A stretch of DNA of 64,000 nucleotides from assembly GCF_031456835.1 (NCBI RefSeq), contig NZ_JAVDVK010000001.1:2666001-2730000 (forward strand), given 5' to 3'. The translations under genes and the position numbers were made by a program. This document shows positions 15,661-23,038 of this stretch, one piece after another. This DNA is from Leifsonia shinshuensis. Lineage in GTDB: Bacteria; Actinomycetota; Actinomycetes; Actinomycetales; Microbacteriaceae. Numbering within the stretch: the stretch's first letter is position 1; every line of letters starts with the position of its first letter. The notes below the pieces were generated by a model that was not told the DNA's origin, did not search any database, and saw only the letters and a list, made by a program, of their open reading frames with translations.

Positions 15661-17261
15661 ACGCCGGCCCTGTCATCCATGAGGCTGCGGAGGAACTCGG
15701 CCGTCTTGTGCGGGTCGCGCTCGGCGAGCGCCTCGATCTCCGCCCTGCGGCGGTCGGCCTCCACCTCGGCCGGGTCCGGGGTCGGGTCCGGCAGCGGGTC
15801 CAGCTGCATCGGCACGGTGGGCGCCGCCTGCTCCAGAGCGATCGGGAACGGGGAGGCGTCGAGCGCGAGCGAGTCCGCGTCCAGCGCGAGCTCGGCGTTC
15901 TCGGCGGCCCGGCGCCGGCCGCGGCGGAACAGCGCGAACGCGATGATCGCGGCCGCGACGATCGCCCCGGCGATGAGGGAGGTGCGGATGATGCTGGTCA
16001 GCTGGTCGGCCGCCGCGGCGTCCTTCGCCTCCTTGATCGCCTTGGCCGCCTCGGTCGCCCCCGCCTTGCTGAACGGGACCATCTCGACGCTGACCGAGTC
16101 GCCGCGCTTGACGTCGATGCCCGCTGCCGCGTTGACCAGGTTGCGGATCTCGTTGGCGCTGACGCCGCCGACCGCGTCCGAGTTGAGCGCGACCGAGACC
16201 GTCTGGCGGTTGATCGCCCCGGCCGGGATGGTGCGCTGCTCGGTCACCTTGTCGACCGCGTTGTCCTTCGTGCTCGACTCGGAGTTGAAGCTGCCGTTGC
16301 CGTTGGTCCCGTTGGGCACGGCGATGTTGTCGGGGCCGAGCACGCCGGCGCCCCCCGCCGCCCCGGAGCCCGTGTAGGTCTCCTTCTGGGTGGTCTCGCT
16401 GAGCGAGGGCGCATCGGTCGGCGCGGTGTACGACTCCTCCGTGCGCTGCGCGCTCTCGGTGCTGACGTCCGCCGCCACCGCGACGGTCGCGTTGCCTGCG
16501 CCCACGACCTTGTCGAGCATGTCCTGCACCGCGGCCTTCACCCGGGTCTCGTAGTCGCTGGCCTGCTTGTCCGCTCCCCCGGTCGCGCCGCCGCCGACCG
16601 TGCTCAGCACGGTGCCGTCGGCGTCGACCACGGCGACGTCGGTCGGCTTCATGCCGGGAACCGCCGCGCTCGTGAGGTGCACGATGGCCTGCACCTGGTC
16701 GGCGCTGAGGTTCACGCCGCTCAGCGTCTCGACGAAGACGGAGGCCGTCGGGTCCTTCTTGTCGGCCGCGAAGACGGTCTCCTCGGGGATCGCCAGCCGC
16801 ACGGACGCGGTCTTGACGCCCTTCATCGCGGCGATCGTGTTGCCGAGCTCGCCCTCCATCGCCCGCTTGTACGTGACGTTCTGCTGGAACTCGGACGACG
16901 TGACGCCCATCTTGTCGAGCAGCGAGTAGCCGCCCGTGTTGGAGGCTGGGAGCCCGGCGGACGCCGCCTTCAGCCGCTCGTCGTAGACCTTCTCCTGCGG
17001 CACCAGGATGGTGGATCCGCCGTCGGTCAGCTGGTACGGCACGTTGTCGGTGCGCAGCTGGTCGACGATCGCGGAGGCGTCGGACGCCGCGACGCCGGAG
17101 AACAGCGGCGTGTACGACGGCTGGGACGCCCACATGGCGATCCCGGTGATCCCGAGGGCCACGACCGCGACGCCGATGATCGCGATGACCCGCTGGGCCA
17201 GCGAGAACCCGCGGATGGAGTCGCCGATCCGCCGGAAGAAGCTCGTCACCTGCTGGGGCAT
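15657..17261 (-). CDS. fliF: Flagellar MS-ring protein FliF
   Basis: FliF builds the MS-ring in the cytoplasmic membrane, the base of the flagellum. The 534-residue product has a first membrane helix (about 22-46), the ring-building domains starting with YTPLFSGVAASDASAIVDQL and the DKMGVTSSEFQQNVTYKRAMEGEL region, a long Ser/Gly-rich loop (about 290-340), a second membrane helix (about 425-447), and a cytoplasmic C-terminus ending HKTAEFLRSLMDDRAGV that binds FliG. The start overlaps the fliE stop by one base. Confidence 0.97.
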   Translation of the reverse strand: MPQQVTSFFRRIGDSIRGFSLAQRVIAIIGVAVVALGITGIAMWASQPSYTPLFSGVAASDASAIVDQLRTDNVPYQLTDGGSTILVPQEKVYDERLKAASAGLPASNTGGYSLLDKMGVTSSEFQQNVTYKRAMEGELGNTIAAMKGVKTASVRLAIPEETVFAADKKDPTASVFVETLSGVNLSADQVQAIVHLTSAAVPGMKPTDVAVVDADGTVLSTVGGGATGGADKQASDYETRVKAAVQDMLDKVVGAGNATVAVAADVSTESAQRTEESYTAPTDAPSLSETTQKETYTGSGAAGGAGVLGPDNIAVPNGTNGNGSFNSESSTKDNAVDKVTEQRTIPAGAINRQTVSVALNSDAVGGVSANEIRNLVNAAAGIDVKRGDSVSVEMVPFSKAGATEAAKAIKEAKDAAAADQLTSIIRTSLIAGAIVAAAIIAFALFRRGRRRAAENAELALDADSLALDASPFPIALEQAAPTVPMQLDPLPDPTPDPAEVEADRRRAEIEALAERDPHKTAEFLRSLMDDRAGV

Positions 17262-17566
17262 CAGGCCTGCATCCGCATGATCTCGTTGAACGCGTCCACG
17301 GCCTTGTTGCGCACGCCGGCCACCAGCTCCAGGGTCACCTGGGCGCGGGTGGATGCGATGGTCGCGTCATGGATGTCGTCCAGGTTGCCGGTGACCGCCT
17401 GGATGGCCAGCTTGTCGCTGGTCCCCTGCAGCTGCTGCAGGTCGTCGACGGCTCCGGTGAGGGCGTTCCCGAAGGACGCTCCCCCGGTGCCGCTCGTGGC
17501 CGACGTCGCCGAGACGCCCGGGTCGGCGGTCACGGCGGAGATCGCTCCGATGGCGGGGATGGGCAT
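17261..17566 (-). CDS. fliE: Flagellar hook-basal body protein FliE
   Basis: FliE joins the MS-ring to the rod and is the first export substrate. The 101-residue product has a Ser/Thr/Gly-rich N-terminus and the conserved helical C-terminus, AIQAVTGNLDDIHDATIASTRAQVTLELVAGVRNKAVDAFNEIMRMQA, typical of FliE. Start ATG 17566 overlaps the flgC stop by one base, and the stop overlaps the fliF start. A longer frame upstream is not needed. Confidence 0.94.
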   Translation of the reverse strand: MPIPAIGAISAVTADPGVSATSATSGTGGASFGNALTGAVDDLQQLQGTSDKLAIQAVTGNLDDIHDATIASTRAQVTLELVAGVRNKAVDAFNEIMRMQA

Positions 17567-17958
17567 CAGTTCCTCCCGATCTGCAGGGCCGCCTGGTAGG
17601 TCTCCTTGGCCCGGTCGACGACGGCCGCGTTGGCCTGGTAGCCGCGCTGCGCCATGATGAGCGACCCCATCTGCTCCGACAGGTCGATGTCCGGGTAGCG
17701 CACGTATCCGTTCGCGTCGGCGACCGGGTTGTCGGGCTCGTAGACCATGCGGCCCTCGGCGCTGCCGTAGGCGGCGCCCGCGACGTAGGCGCCGGAGACG
17801 CCTTCGCCCTCCTGCGCGACGATGTAGCGCGCCTGGAAGGCGGCGCCGTCGGTGGGCTTCGCCGTGTTGATGTTGGCGAGGTTGTCCGAGATGGCGTCCA
17901 GCCACTTCCGGTGCAGGGTCAGGCCGGTTCCGGCGATCCCGATGGCGTCGAAGGTCAC
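17566..17958 (-). CDS. flgC: Flagellar rod protein FlgC
   Basis: FlgC is a proximal rod subunit. The 130-residue product starts at GTG 17958 and shows the rod family N-terminus (GTGLTLHRKWLDAISDNLANINTAK) and the C-terminal motif QMGSLIMAQRGYQANAAVVDRAKETYQAALQIGRN, which forms the matching coiled helix. It sits between flgB (10-base gap) and fliE, the standard order flgB-flgC-fliE. Confidence 0.96.
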   Translation of the reverse strand: MTFDAIGIAGTGLTLHRKWLDAISDNLANINTAKPTDGAAFQARYIVAQEGEGVSGAYVAGAAYGSAEGRMVYEPDNPVADANGYVRYPDIDLSEQMGSLIMAQRGYQANAAVVDRAKETYQAALQIGRN

Positions 17959-17968
17959 GTCATACTCC

Positions 17969-18310
17969 TCAGCTGGTCTTCAGTGCGGCACGGATGGCGG
18001 AGAACTGGTTGCCGGCGGCCTGCGACGCGAACTGGAAGCGGAGCACGGTGTCGACGTTCGACAGCGTCTCGGTGTCGAGGTTCACGTTGTTGCCGTCGAG
18101 GCGGGTCGGCTCGAGCGAGCGCGCGGTGGTCGCGGAAACGTGTCCGTCGTGGTCGGCGACGGAGGCGGCGAGCGCATCCTCGAACGACACCCGCTCGGCC
18201 GTGTAGCCCGGCGTGTTGACGTTGGCGATGTTGTTCGCGATGGCGCGCTGGCGCGCGGCGAGGCCGTCGAGGGCGCTCGTCAGGGCGGCGCTGGTCACGG
18301 ATTCGAGCAC
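17969..18310 (-). CDS. flgB: Flagellar rod protein FlgB
   Basis: FlgB is a proximal rod subunit that joins FliE. The 113-residue product has the family pattern LDGLAARQRAIANNIANVNTPGYTAERVSFEDAL near residue 14 and a C-terminal helical stretch (VDTVLRFQFASQAAGNQFSAIRAALKT). It is the first gene of the 12-gene basal-body/hook operon, and a FliA-type promoter lies 70 bases upstream. Its length is at the short end for FlgB. Confidence 0.95.
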   Translation of the reverse strand: MLESVTSAALTSALDGLAARQRAIANNIANVNTPGYTAERVSFEDALAASVADHDGHVSATTARSLEPTRLDGNNVNLDTETLSNVDTVLRFQFASQAAGNQFSAIRAALKTS

Positions 18311-18669
18311 AGCTGCACTCCAGGGTCGTGGGGCGGCCCATCCGTGGCCAAGTCGATGAGCGATCCGTGCTCAGGAAGAGCTATCGACCGCTCCCTCGCA
18401 ACCGTTAGCTCCCGCTTTCGGGGGGTGTTCGGTGGGCGATTCCCACACATCCATCCACAGCTCGTACCCCGATGTGAATTACAGCCGTGTGTTTTCGAAG
18501 ACCCGTTCGAACGGCGCGCATCACGCTGAAAATGCCTGGTCAGGCGGCATTACGCTTCGCTGAGAATCTGAGAGTGCACACATCCCGCGCGTGTCCTCCA
18601 CACGATTCACCCGCGTATCCACGGATTCTGCACAGAGTTATCCACAGGTGGAGAACCCCGTCGGGGGAC
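18311..18669. other. Gene-free interval with the flgB promoter and DnaA-box-like motifs
   Basis: About 360 bases separate the flgB promoter from the end of the fliT-position gene. Besides the sigma-28 promoter (18381-18407) it holds a perfect DnaA box TTATCCACA at 18638-18646 and looser copies (CCATCCACA near 18451, TATCCACG near 18617). A small CCCC-GTC-GGGG hairpin lies at 18656-18666 next to the upstream stop codon. No coding frame is convincing. Confidence 0.7.
18381..18407 (-). promoter_or_regulatory. FliA (sigma-28) promoter of the flgB operon
   Basis: On the minus strand TAAC (18404-18407), 15 bases, then GTCGATAG (18381-18388). Spacing and -10 fit the sigma-28/sigma-D consensus TAAA-N15-GCCGATAA, and match the fliC and flgN promoters in this window. 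It lies 71-97 bases before the flgB start. Confidence 0.8.
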
Positions 18670-18984
18670 TCAGCCGATCAGGTCGAAGTAGACCGGGTGC
18701 GGTCCGGCCTCCGCGCGGGGCACCGCACGCACCGCGGCCAGGTGGCGCGCGGTCGTCTGGCGCACGTCCTCGAGGTAGCGCATGGTGTGCAGCTGCGCCT
18801 CGAGCAGCCGCGCGGCGCGCTCCTGCAGCTCGGGCGGAATGGGGCCCAGACCGATCGGGGGACGCCAGGGGACCGGGTCCACCGCGGCGAGCGCACCGTG
18901 CAGCTCCTGCTCCATGCGGTCGAGGGCGTCGGACCAGCCGAGGACGTCCTCGCGCAGCTCATCCATCTCGGCGTCAGGCGACAC
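18670..18984 (-). CDS. Small helical protein in the fliT position
   Basis: The 104-residue product (GTG start, overlapping the fliS stop by 11 bases) looks mostly helical and soluble: EDVLGWSDALDRMEQELHGALAAVD, a proline-rich break (WRPPIGLGPIPPELQ), then a second helix (ERAARLLEAQLHTMRYLEDVRQTTARHLAAVRAV). I do not recognise the sequence. FliT, the FliD chaperone and flagellar regulator, usually follows fliS and has this size and helical character. FliT-like function is therefore an inference from position and shape, not from similarity. Confidence 0.6.
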   Translation of the reverse strand: MSPDAEMDELREDVLGWSDALDRMEQELHGALAAVDPVPWRPPIGLGPIPPELQERAARLLEAQLHTMRYLEDVRQTTARHLAAVRAVPRAEAGPHPVYFDLIG

Positions 18985-19402
18985 CGAGGTCCCGATCCGT
19001 CTCCGCGGCGGTGGCGGCCGGCAGGATGCGGGCGGCCTCGTGCCAGGTCTGGCGCAGCGGCTCGGCCAGCTCGATCGCCTCGCGCACCTTCGCCGGGTCG
19101 CGCTCGATCATCCCGCCGACGATGAGGTCCGCCAGGTAGCCGTAGAGCTGGAGCAGGCCGTCCGCGCCGTCCCACAGGTCGACGCGCAGCGTGCCGGCGA
19201 GCTCGGCGACGATCTGGTCGGCGTGGCGCAGGTTCTCCCACGCCGTCGGCCACTGCGCCGCCTGGAGCGCCGCCTCGCCACGGGTGAGGTCGAGCAGGAG
19301 CCGGTCGTAGAGCATGGTGAGCAGCCGCGCCGGGCTGGCGGAGAGCACGCTGTCGCGGTTGTACGCGTTGAGCTTGGCGGCGGCGGAGGTGAGGACGTTC
19401 AT
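18974..19402 (-). CDS. fliS: Flagellin export chaperone FliS
   Basis: FliS binds flagellin in the cytoplasm and prevents early polymerisation. The 142-residue helical product begins AAAKLNAYNRDSVLSASPARLLTMLYDRLLLDLTRGEAAL, matching the FliS signature in which Tyr-containing YxxxxVxxASPxxLxxMLYD is conserved. It ends with a variable acidic tail. ATG 19402 overlaps the fliD stop by four bases (ATGA). Confidence 0.95.
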   Translation of the reverse strand: MNVLTSAAAKLNAYNRDSVLSASPARLLTMLYDRLLLDLTRGEAALQAAQWPTAWENLRHADQIVAELAGTLRVDLWDGADGLLQLYGYLADLIVGGMIERDPAKVREAIELAEPLRQTWHEAARILPAATAAETDRDLGVA

Positions 19403-20787
19403 GATGCGCTCGCAGTGGGGAGGGACGACAGCTGGCCGGTCAGCCACGACGATTGGGACTGCAGCTGCTGCAGCTGCACCTCGAGGTTCGCGTAGGTCTT
19501 CTCGAGCGTCGACCGCCGGTCGGAGAGCCGGGTGTCCCAGTCGGTGATCTGGTCGTTGAGGTCTTTGACGGTCGACTGCTCGCCCTTGATGCGCAGCGAC
19601 AGCGATCCGGTGTACGTGTCGCTCGCAGCGGTCGAGGCGTCCGCGACCCGCTGCGCGATGGTCGTCAGAGCGCTCTTCACGGCATCCGGATCCGCCGCCA
19701 TCGCAGTGGCGAAGACGTTCTGGTCGAACGTGACGGTGCCGTCGCGCTGGATGCTGATGCCGTAGGTCGAGGGGGAGACGCCGCCGATGGGGGAGCTGAT
19801 CGCATCCACCAGCTTCTGGTTGACGTCGCGGGTCGTCGAGTCGCCGGTGAAGGCGCCGCCGGTGACCACGGTGCCGCCGGCCGAGTCGGTCGACGTGGTG
19901 ACCGCCTGCTTCTGCGCGATCAGGGTGAAGATGTCGTTCACGCTCGAGACGAGCGAACTTGCGGCGGCGGTGAGTCCCTTGTCGTCGCGCGCGACGGTGA
20001 GCGTGACCGGGGTGCTGGACACGGAGCTCAGCGACACGGTCACGCCGGGCAGAACGCCCGTGAACGTGTTGGTCGAGCTGGTCACCGTCTGCGCGGCGCC
20101 GGTGCCTGCCCACAGGGTGAGCTGCGCATCCTGGGCCGCCCGCACTTGGGCCGCGCCCGGGTCGGAGAGCAGATTCGTCGCGGTGCCTGCGGTGACGTCG
20201 GCCGGCGTGCCGCGGTACGCGGTGAAGGCGCCCGCCGAGCCGGTCTTCGTGGAGCTGAGCTGCAGCCGGTAGAGCTGCTGGCCGGTGCCGGGGTCGAGTC
20301 CTGCGGCGACCTGGGTGGCGCTGACGCCCACGCCGGCCTGGTTGATCGCGGCCGCCACGTCGGCGAGGGAGGAGCTGCCCGCCGTGACCTGCTTCACCGT
20401 TCCGTCTGCGGCGACGAAGGTGAGGGTCGGGGGCTGGTCGGGCCACTGCGTGAGCGGCCCGGTCACCGTGACCTGGGCCTGCGCCAGCTTGTCCACGGTG
20501 AAGTCGATGGTGCCGTCCACGGCTCCCGTGCCCGCGGTGGCCGTGACCGAGGTGGAGGTGGTGGACGCGGTGTGCAGGTCGGTGCCGGCCGGCTTCGCCA
20601 GCTTGGCCGCCGCATCCGCGAGGGCCGCGACCTTCGTGTTGAGCGCCTGCATCGCAGAGATGTAGGTGGTGGAGTCGGTGACCTTGTTCTTCAGAAGGGT
20701 CTGCGGGATCGCCTCCGCCTGCATCAGGCTGTCGATCAGCTGCGTGGTGTTCAGACCGCTGATGAGCCCGTCGACGGCCATGCCCAT
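19399..20787 (-). CDS. fliD: Flagellar filament cap protein FliD
   Basis: FliD caps the filament and guides flagellin folding. The 462-residue product has the conserved N-terminal region DGLISGLNTTQLIDSLMQAEAIPQTLLKNKV, the TLTVDKLAQ-like stretch (TIDFTVDKLAQAQVTV), and the C-terminal coiled coil (LNDQITDWDTRLSDRRSTLEKTYANLEVQLQQLQSQSSWLTGQL). The 115-base gap to fliC contains a hairpin, but no separate sigma-28 promoter was found before fliD, so partial read-through from fliC is likely. Confidence 0.96.
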   Translation of the reverse strand: MGMAVDGLISGLNTTQLIDSLMQAEAIPQTLLKNKVTDSTTYISAMQALNTKVAALADAAAKLAKPAGTDLHTASTTSTSVTATAGTGAVDGTIDFTVDKLAQAQVTVTGPLTQWPDQPPTLTFVAADGTVKQVTAGSSSLADVAAAINQAGVGVSATQVAAGLDPGTGQQLYRLQLSSTKTGSAGAFTAYRGTPADVTAGTATNLLSDPGAAQVRAAQDAQLTLWAGTGAAQTVTSSTNTFTGVLPGVTVSLSSVSSTPVTLTVARDDKGLTAAASSLVSSVNDIFTLIAQKQAVTTSTDSAGGTVVTGGAFTGDSTTRDVNQKLVDAISSPIGGVSPSTYGISIQRDGTVTFDQNVFATAMAADPDAVKSALTTIAQRVADASTAASDTYTGSLSLRIKGEQSTVKDLNDQITDWDTRLSDRRSTLEKTYANLEVQLQQLQSQSSWLTGQLSSLPTASAS

Positions 20788-20854
20788 GCGGTGGTCTCCC
20801 TCCTACGACGGCGGTGCGGGGTGCTTCGGGTGGTGCGATGGAGCGGGGTGGTGC

Positions 20855-20894
20855 GGCGGCCGGGGCACGCTTTTGGGACTACGCCCCGGCCGCC
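20855..20894 (-). terminator. Hairpin downstream of fliC
   Basis: GGCGGCCGGGGC (20855-20866) and GCCCCGGCCGCC (20883-20894) form a perfect 12-base-pair stem with a 16-base loop, starting nine bases after the fliC stop. Lacking a T-run, it may act as a partial terminator or as a 3-prime stabiliser that raises flagellin message over fliD-fliS. Confidence 0.7.
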
Positions 20895-20902
20895 GGGCCT
20901 TA

Positions 20903-21739
20903 TCAGCGGAGCAACTGCAGGACGCCCTGGTTGGACTGGTTCGCCTGCGCGAGCATCGCGGTGCCGGCCTGCGACAGGATGTTGGAGCGGGTGTACTTCA
21001 CCATCTCCTCCGCCATGTCGGTGTCGGTGATGCGGCTGGACGCGGCCGAGAGGTTCTCCTTCGAGACGTTCAGGCTGCGGACAGCGGACTCGAAGCGGTT
21101 CTGCGAAGCACCGAGCTCCGAGCGGGCCGTCGAGATCGCGGTGATCGCGGTGTCGATCGCGGTGATCGTGGTGTTCGCCGTCGTGTTGCTCGTGACGTCG
21201 AAGCCGGTCGCACCGGTGGCGCCCGCGAGCGTGCCCACCGAGGTGGCGACGTCGGCCAGGCTGACCGCGATGGTGTCGTTCGCCGTCGAGCCCGCGCCCA
21301 CCTGGAAGTTCAGCGAGCCGCCCTTGAGCAGGTCGATCCCGTTGAAGTTCGTGCCCTGGGTGATGCGGTCGAGCTCCTTGCCGAGCTCGTCCGCCTCGGT
21401 CTTGATGGCGGCACGCGAGGTGGTGTTGTTCGAGTCGTTGCCGCCCTGCACCGCGAGGTCGCGCATGCGCTGCAGGATGGAGTGGACCTCGGTGAGCGAA
21501 CCTTCAGCGGTCTGCACGACGCTGATGCCGTCCTGAGCGTTGCGGGCGGCGACGGTGAGACCGCCGACCTGCGACTTCAGGCCCTCCGAGATGGCGAGGC
21601 CCGCCGCGTCGTCCGCCGCACGGTTGATGCGGAGGCCGCTGGACAGCTTCTCGAGCGACTTCGAGAGGTCGCTCTGGGTGTTGTTCAGGTTGCGGTAGGC
21701 GTTGTTCGCCGCGATGTTGGTGTTGATCTGCATACCCAT
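20903..21739 (-). CDS. fliC: Flagellin FliC
   Basis: Flagellin is the filament subunit. The 278-residue product has the conserved D0/D1 N-terminus (INTNIAANNAYRNLNNTQSDLSKSLEKLSSGLRINRAADDAAGLAISE) and C-terminus (SRITDTDMAEEMVKYTRSNILSQAGTAMLAQANQSNQGVLQLLR). Only about 100 residues lie between them, so the outer D2/D3 domains are nearly absent; this is a minimal flagellin. It has its own sigma-28 promoter (21798-21824) and a good ribosome site (GGAGG near 21747). FliS, FliD and FliW encoded nearby are its chaperone, cap and regulator. Confidence 0.97.
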   Translation of the reverse strand: MGMQINTNIAANNAYRNLNNTQSDLSKSLEKLSSGLRINRAADDAAGLAISEGLKSQVGGLTVAARNAQDGISVVQTAEGSLTEVHSILQRMRDLAVQGGNDSNNTTSRAAIKTEADELGKELDRITQGTNFNGIDLLKGGSLNFQVGAGSTANDTIAVSLADVATSVGTLAGATGATGFDVTSNTTANTTITAIDTAITAISTARSELGASQNRFESAVRSLNVSKENLSAASSRITDTDMAEEMVKYTRSNILSQAGTAMLAQANQSNQGVLQLLR

Positions 21740-21797
21740 GATGTTTCCTCCATGACTGGGTGGTGGTCCGCGGCCCTTCCGTGGTCCGCATCAGCCC

Positions 21798-21824
21798 CTA
21801 TCGGCTGTCTGTTCCGTCCCGTTA
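21798..21824 (-). promoter_or_regulatory. FliA (sigma-28) promoter of fliC
   Basis: On the minus strand TAAC (21821-21824), 15 bases, then GCCGATAG (21798-21805), a near-perfect match to the sigma-28 consensus -10. It lies 59-85 bases before the fliC start and just after the end of fliA. Confidence 0.9.
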
Positions 21825-21835
21825 GCGATCCGCTG

Positions 21836-22648
21836 TTAGGACGCGCGCGCCGAGCTCGGCGACGTGGGGGAGAGGCGCGAGACGCCCGCGACCGCGTGCT
21901 GCGCGAGACGCGCCAGATACGCGCTGCGCCGGGCCTGCGAGGTCTTCGCCTCGATGACGACGGGGTCGCCGTCATCGGAGTAGTGGGTCGCCATCCCCTC
22001 GCGCATCAGCCGGATCGCCTCCGACCGCTGCTGCGAGACGGCGGAGTGGGTGATGCCGAGCTCCTCGGCGATCTCGGTGACCGTGCGGTCGTCGAAGTAG
22101 ATGGCCTCGACGATGGAGCGCATCCGGTCGGGCAGGGCAGCGACCGCCGCGCGGACGTACGCCGTCTGCTCGTCGGCGAGCAGCGCATCCTCGGGGGCCG
22201 GCGTCTCCGACACCAGGAACGGCTCGATGGTCTCGTCGAGGGCGGTGACGGTACGGGAGGCGTCCGCGAGCCCGGCCGCCGCGGTCTCGCGGTCGACGCC
22301 GAGGGCGTTCGCGATCTCCTCCACGGTCGGCTTGCGTCCGAGGGAGGACGTCAGGCTCTCCTGCACCGCGAGCGTCTCCTTGATCCGCTTGCGCGCACCG
22401 CGGGTGGCCCAGTCGGAGGCGCGGAGCTCGTCGGCGAGCGCCCCCACGATCCGGGTGCGGGCGTACGCGCCGAACGGCACGCCGGTGGAGGCGTCGTACG
22501 CGTCGGCCGCCTGCACGAGGGCGACGGCGCCGGCCGAGGCCAGGTCGTCGCGCGACAGGTGCGTGGCGCGCGAGCACAGGTCGGAGACCAAGTAGCCGAC
22601 TAGCGGCAGGTTCTCGACGACGAGCGTGTTGCGTTCGTTCCGGTTCAC
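21836..22648 (-). CDS. fliA: RNA polymerase sigma factor FliA (sigma-28)
   Basis: FliA directs RNA polymerase to flagellar promoters. The 270-residue product, from GTG 22648, has region 2 (LPLVGYLVSDLC and LASAGAVALVQAADAYDASTGVPFGAYARTRIVGALADELRASDW), region 3 (RKRIKETLAVQESLTSSLGRKPTVEEIANALGV) and region 4 with a helix-turn-helix (VTEIAEELGITHSAVSQQRSEAIRLMREG). The AxSGVPFxxYAxxRIxGAxxDELRxxDW pattern is typical of FliA. It carries a C-terminal extension of about 40 residues. No FlgM anti-sigma gene is visible in the window. No sigma-28 promoter was seen upstream of fliA itself. Confidence 0.94.
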   Translation of the reverse strand: MNRNERNTLVVENLPLVGYLVSDLCSRATHLSRDDLASAGAVALVQAADAYDASTGVPFGAYARTRIVGALADELRASDWATRGARKRIKETLAVQESLTSSLGRKPTVEEIANALGVDRETAAAGLADASRTVTALDETIEPFLVSETPAPEDALLADEQTAYVRAAVAALPDRMRSIVEAIYFDDRTVTEIAEELGITHSAVSQQRSEAIRLMREGMATHYSDDGDPVVIEAKTSQARRSAYLARLAQHAVAGVSRLSPTSPSSARAS

Positions 22649-22780
22649 GCTGGGCGACCCCTCTTCATCGGACGGGTACCGCGCGTCGACCTCGTTCGGG
22701 GAGGTTCTCGCGGGTACTCGGGCGGTGCGGTGGACGCTCGGACTTAGTCGGGTGCCGAGCGAGGTGCTAGGCGTCTTCCG

Positions 22781-22796
22781 TTGTTCACGGTAACAA
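22781..22796. promoter_or_regulatory. TTGTT-N6-AACAA inverted repeat upstream of fliA
   Basis: A short palindrome in an AT-richer patch, about 140 bases before the fliA start. It could be a binding site or part of the fliA promoter. The support is only its symmetry and location. Confidence 0.35.
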
Positions 22797-22827
22797 TTCG
22801 AGACTGTTCAGAATGCATGCCATCTGC

Positions 22828-22863
22828 CCCCATTACGGGGCAGCCCGTACCCCCAGTACGGGG
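22828..22863. promoter_or_regulatory. Paired CCCCAnTACGGGG palindromes
   Basis: CCCCATTACGGGG (22828-22840) and CCCCAGTACGGGG (22851-22863) differ at one base and start 23 bases apart. CCCGTAC at 22844-22850 forms a further inverted pair with GTACGGG at 22856-22862. The arrangement resembles a double operator about two helical turns apart. It lies some 60 bases upstream of the flgN -35. Confidence 0.6.
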
Positions 22864-22923
22864 AATACTGACACCCCTCTGTGAAGCGGTAGGTCGCATC
22901 CCACCACAGGTGCTGCTCGCGCC

Positions 22924-22950
22924 TAACATCGGGCGCAAGCGTGCCGATGG
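22924..22950 (+). promoter_or_regulatory. FliA (sigma-28) promoter of the flgN operon
   Basis: TAAC (22924-22927), 15 bases, then GCCGATGG (22943-22950). The pattern is the same as at fliC and flgB. It lies about 90 bases before the chosen flgN start. Confidence 0.8.
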
Positions 22951-23038
22951 TCTGTCGTGACGGGGACACCGTCCACCCGTCCGTCAGACCCGAGGAGACC
23001 AGGTGCGCACATCGACTCACGAGGAAGTTGGTAGCGAC

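Larger units (their letters stand above)
22649..23038. other. Divergent control region between fliA and flgN
   Basis: About 390 bases separate the divergent fliA and flgN starts. It contains a sigma-28 promoter facing flgN (22924-22950), two CCCCAnTACGGGG palindromes (22828-22863), and a TTGTTnnnnnnAACAA inverted repeat (22781-22796). A GTG in frame with flgN at 23003 is a possible alternative start. No other gene is seen. Confidence 0.75.

Noticed and set aside
13891..16377. An 828-residue open frame on the plus strand
   Set aside because: It is antisense to fliI, fliH, fliG and part of fliF; composition and the lack of motifs show it is a shadow.
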